Assembly: GCF_035917275.1 (NCBI RefSeq)
Contig: NZ_CP108509.1
Location: forward strand, 186,001 to 250,000
DNA from: Streptomyces sp. NBC_01237
GTDB lineage: Bacteria > Actinomycetota > Actinomycetes > Streptomycetales > Streptomycetaceae
Reading direction: 5' to 3'
Length of the DNA: 64,000 nucleotides
Both the position numbers and the translations under genes were made by a program. The notes under the pieces were generated by a model. That model ran no database searches and was not told the DNA's origin. It saw nothing but the letters and a program-made list of their open reading frames with translations. Positions 62,801 to 64,000 of the stretch are shown here, one piece after another. Position 1 is the stretch's first letter, and each line of letters begins with the position of its first letter.

Positions 62801-64000
62801 GGCGAGCAGATTGGCCAGCCCACCGTGGGTCACCATCACGCCCTTGGGCAGGCCGGTCGACCCCGAGGTGTACACGACGTATGCCGGATGCTCCGGGGTG
62901 AGCGCGATCCTGAGTTCTTCCGATGATTCGTCGTCGAGCGCGGGGGCGTCGACGAGCACCGGTTCGTGTGCGGGCAGCGACTCGGCGGATGCGCCGTCGG
63001 TGACGACCAGGGCGGCGGCGGAGTCCTCCAGCAGGTGGGCGATCCGCCGGGCCGGGTAAGCCATGTCGACGAAGAGGAACGCGGCGCCCGCCTTCAGTAC
63101 CGCCAGTAGCGCGACCACCAGGTCCATGGACCTGGGCAAGGCCACCGCCACCACCCGGTCCGGGCCCGCGCCCCGGCTCACGAGGTGGCGGGCGAGCCGG
63201 GTGGCACGTGCGTCGAGCTCGGCGTAGGTCATCGCGGTGTCCTCGAAGACCAGCGCCGTCGCGTCCGGCGTGCGGGCGGCCTGCTCCCGGAACGCGTCGG
63301 GCAGGAACACCGGTCGCGGCGCGAGCGCGGGCGCGGGACGCGCGGCGAGGAAGCGCCGCCGTTCCCCGTCCGAGAGCACGTCGACGGCGCTGATCGGTCG
63401 TTCCGGAGCGGCGAGCACCTGTTCCAGCAGTCGTCGCAGGCGCGTCACGAGCTGTTCGGCGGTGGTCCGGTCGAACAGTTCCTCGGCGTACTCGAGGTAG
63501 CCGGTCATCCCGGCCGGTGCTCCCTCGGCATCGCGCTCGTCCGCCAGTTCAAGACTGAGGTCGAACTTGGCGACGTCCCAGGTCACGGGGGCCCGTTCGC
63601 CCTCCAGCCCGGCGAAGGCCGGGGTGGCGGGCTCGCCGTGCTGCACCTGGAGCATGACTTGGAACAGGGGGTTCCTGGACAGCGACCGCTCGGGCTGCAG
63701 GACCTCCACGAGACGCTCGAAGGGGACGTCCTGGTGTCCGAACGCCTCCAGGTCGGTGTCGCGGACCCGTCGCAGCAGTTCGGCGAACCCGGGATCGCCT
63801 GCCGTGTCGGTGCGCAGCACCAGGGTGTTGACGAAGAACCCGACCAGGTCGTCGAGCGCGCTGTCCGACCGGCCCGCCACCGGGGTGCCGAAGGGGATGT
63901 CGGTGCCCGCGCCCATACGGGTCAGCAGTGCCGCGAAACCCGCCTGCAGCACCATGAACAGTGTGCAGCCGGCGGACCTGGCGAGATCGAGCAGCCTGCT
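59867..64000 (-). CDS. NRPS-1: partial C-A-PCP-C-PCP, final module without an A domain
   Basis: The gene runs off the right edge, so its start is not seen; about 1377 residues are visible. In order: the end of a condensation domain ([13 protein letters not shown] onwards), an A domain ([50 protein letters not shown]), a carrier ([14 protein letters not shown]), a full condensation domain ([11 protein letters not shown], active site HHIICDG) and then a second carrier ([14 protein letters not shown]) right at the C-terminus. The second module thus has C and PCP but no A, with a linker of only about 40 residues between them. It must be charged in trans, most simply by the free A/PCP system further down the operon. 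Confidence 0.93.
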   Translation of the reverse strand, partial: SRLLDLARSAGCTLFMVLQAGFAALLTRMGAGTDIPFGTPVAGRSDSALDDLVGFFVNTLVLRTDTAGDPGFAELLRRVRDTDLEAFGHQDVPFERLVEVLQPERSLSRNPLFQVMLQVQHGEPATPAFAGLEGERAPVTWDVAKFDLSLELADERDAEGAPAGMTGYLEYAEELFDRTTAEQLVTRLRRLLEQVLAAPERPISAVDVLSDGERRRFLAARPAPALAPRPVFLPDAFREQAARTPDATALVFEDTAMTYAELDARATRLARHLVSRGAGPDRVVAVALPRSMDLVVALLAVLKAGAAFLFVDMAYPARRIAHLLEDSAAALVVTDGASAESLPAHEPVLVDAPALDDESSEELRIALTPEHPAYVVYTSGSTGLPKGVMVTHGGLANLLAFYREEVIATAERTRGSRRCRMALTASLSFDTSVVGLLWQAVGHELHLIGDDTRRDPAAMARYMDRCGIDALDVMPSYAEELIQQGMLDPAGTPPAVLMTGAETVGEKLWTRIRETEGITVYNIYGQTETTVDSLFWTSDDSDRPLIGRPFAGVDVFVLDPGLRPVPPKVIGELYVAGAQLARGYVNRPGLTAERFVANPFRPGQRMYRTGDLVRWTDDGALEFLGRADDQVKIRGFRVELGEVEAALARHEGVTHAVAVLREDRPGDNRLVGYVLARNTELDVRQLREFARQNLPDYMVPAAIVVIEELPLTPNGKLDRAALPKPAYPTGTRRAPRDLREELLCGLFAEVLGRDAVGIDDGFFDLGGHSLLAVRLSSRARSVLGVELPARLLFSTPTVAGLAESLDGILPARPALRPGKRPEVLPLSFAQQRVWFLSQWEETGTSYNLPVALRLSGPLDRGVLEQALSDVTDRHESLRTVFVERDGRPVQSVLEPGAVRPELVHREVSGAEAEAAIRAAADHPFDLATQPPMVAHLFTTGQQEHVLLLVFHHIICDGWSLRPLMRDLSDAYAARTRRDAPQWDELPVQYADYALWQQDLLGSEEDQDSVLSRQLSHWRAQLADLPVELTLPTDRPRPETSDYAGGAAGVEWGPDLHRSLLAVAKEHNCTLFMVLQAGFAALLSRVGAGTDIPIGTPVAGRTDDAVDEVVGFFVNTVVLRTDVSANPSFAELLRRVRATDLAAYEHQDVPFERVVEEVNPPRSPSRHPLFQIMVQLQHATDGPEFPGLRATEWPVPSTTAKFDLVIDVEERLDEDGAPAGLVGALTYSTALFDAATGERLADGLRTLLTQVARDPERLVADLDVPPVQDRRSGVVTECPAPSRDAASATTGPRTAHEEVLSELFAKVLSRESVGIDDNFFALGGHSLLATQLISRVRSTLGLELPVRELFRAPTVAGVAAYLAKARPARPALRPATSH

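Overview
The window is high-GC actinomycete DNA and almost certainly comes from a Streptomyces chromosome. The evidence is strong third-position G/C, GTG and TTG starts, Tat and lipoprotein signals, Streptomyces-type regulators, and two secondary-metabolite loci. Many decayed transposase, permease, MarR and integrase fragments suggest an accessory chromosome-arm region.

Left part (1-16 kb). An aminoglycoside-phosphotransferase-type gene is cut by the left edge and is followed by IS605 and IS701 transposase remnants and small hypothetical genes. A molybdenum hydroxylase pair follows (FAD subunit plus a fused 2Fe-2S/molybdopterin subunit). A phosphorus locus then spans 8-15 kb: a phnDCE-type ABC transporter, a Tat-exported PhoD-like phosphatase, a phosphonate-catabolism-type alcohol dehydrogenase and a HutC-type GntR regulator. 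A shared TGTATMGACA motif precedes phnD, the phosphatase and the dehydrogenase/gntR divergent region, which suggests one regulon.

Middle part (16-41 kb). An RsbQ/RsbP/RsbV-like stress module (16.7-19.1 kb) is divergent from a compact cyclodipeptide cluster: methyltransferase, cyclodipeptide synthase (CDPS) and P450 (19.5-22.4 kb), closed by two hairpins and followed by a convergent HTH/TPR regulator. Next come a nitroreductase, a DHA2-type MFS exporter with a two-domain Lrp/AsnC regulator, a double-GNAT acetyltransferase, a frameshifted FG-GAP protein, a flavin monooxygenase divergent from a TetR regulator with two operator-like palindromes, and two alpha/beta hydrolases. Relics of transposases, a MarR gene, a permease and an integrase lie between them.

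Right part (41.9-64 kb) is a minus-strand NRPS cluster that continues past the right edge. In transcription order: NRPS-1 (partial C, A, PCP, C, PCP; its last module has no A domain), LuxR regulator, MbtH protein, Ser-type thioesterase II, NRPS-2 (C-A-PCP-TE), MFS exporter, an Asp/Asn-hydroxylase-like oxygenase, a PF10014-type 2-oxoglutarate oxygenase, a free A domain with a free PCP, a PhyH-type oxygenase, a second free A domain, a 52-residue secreted peptide, a second free PCP, a P450, and an alpha/beta hydrolase whose nucleophile is Cys. I infer that free A/PCP pairs load amino acids, tailoring oxygenases hydroxylate them, and the Cys enzyme may carry the modified aminoacyl group to the A-less module, as in SyrC/CmaE-type shuttles. 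The product should be a short peptide rich in hydroxylated non-proteinogenic residues. I found no halogenase, cyclodeaminase or complete initiation module inside the window.
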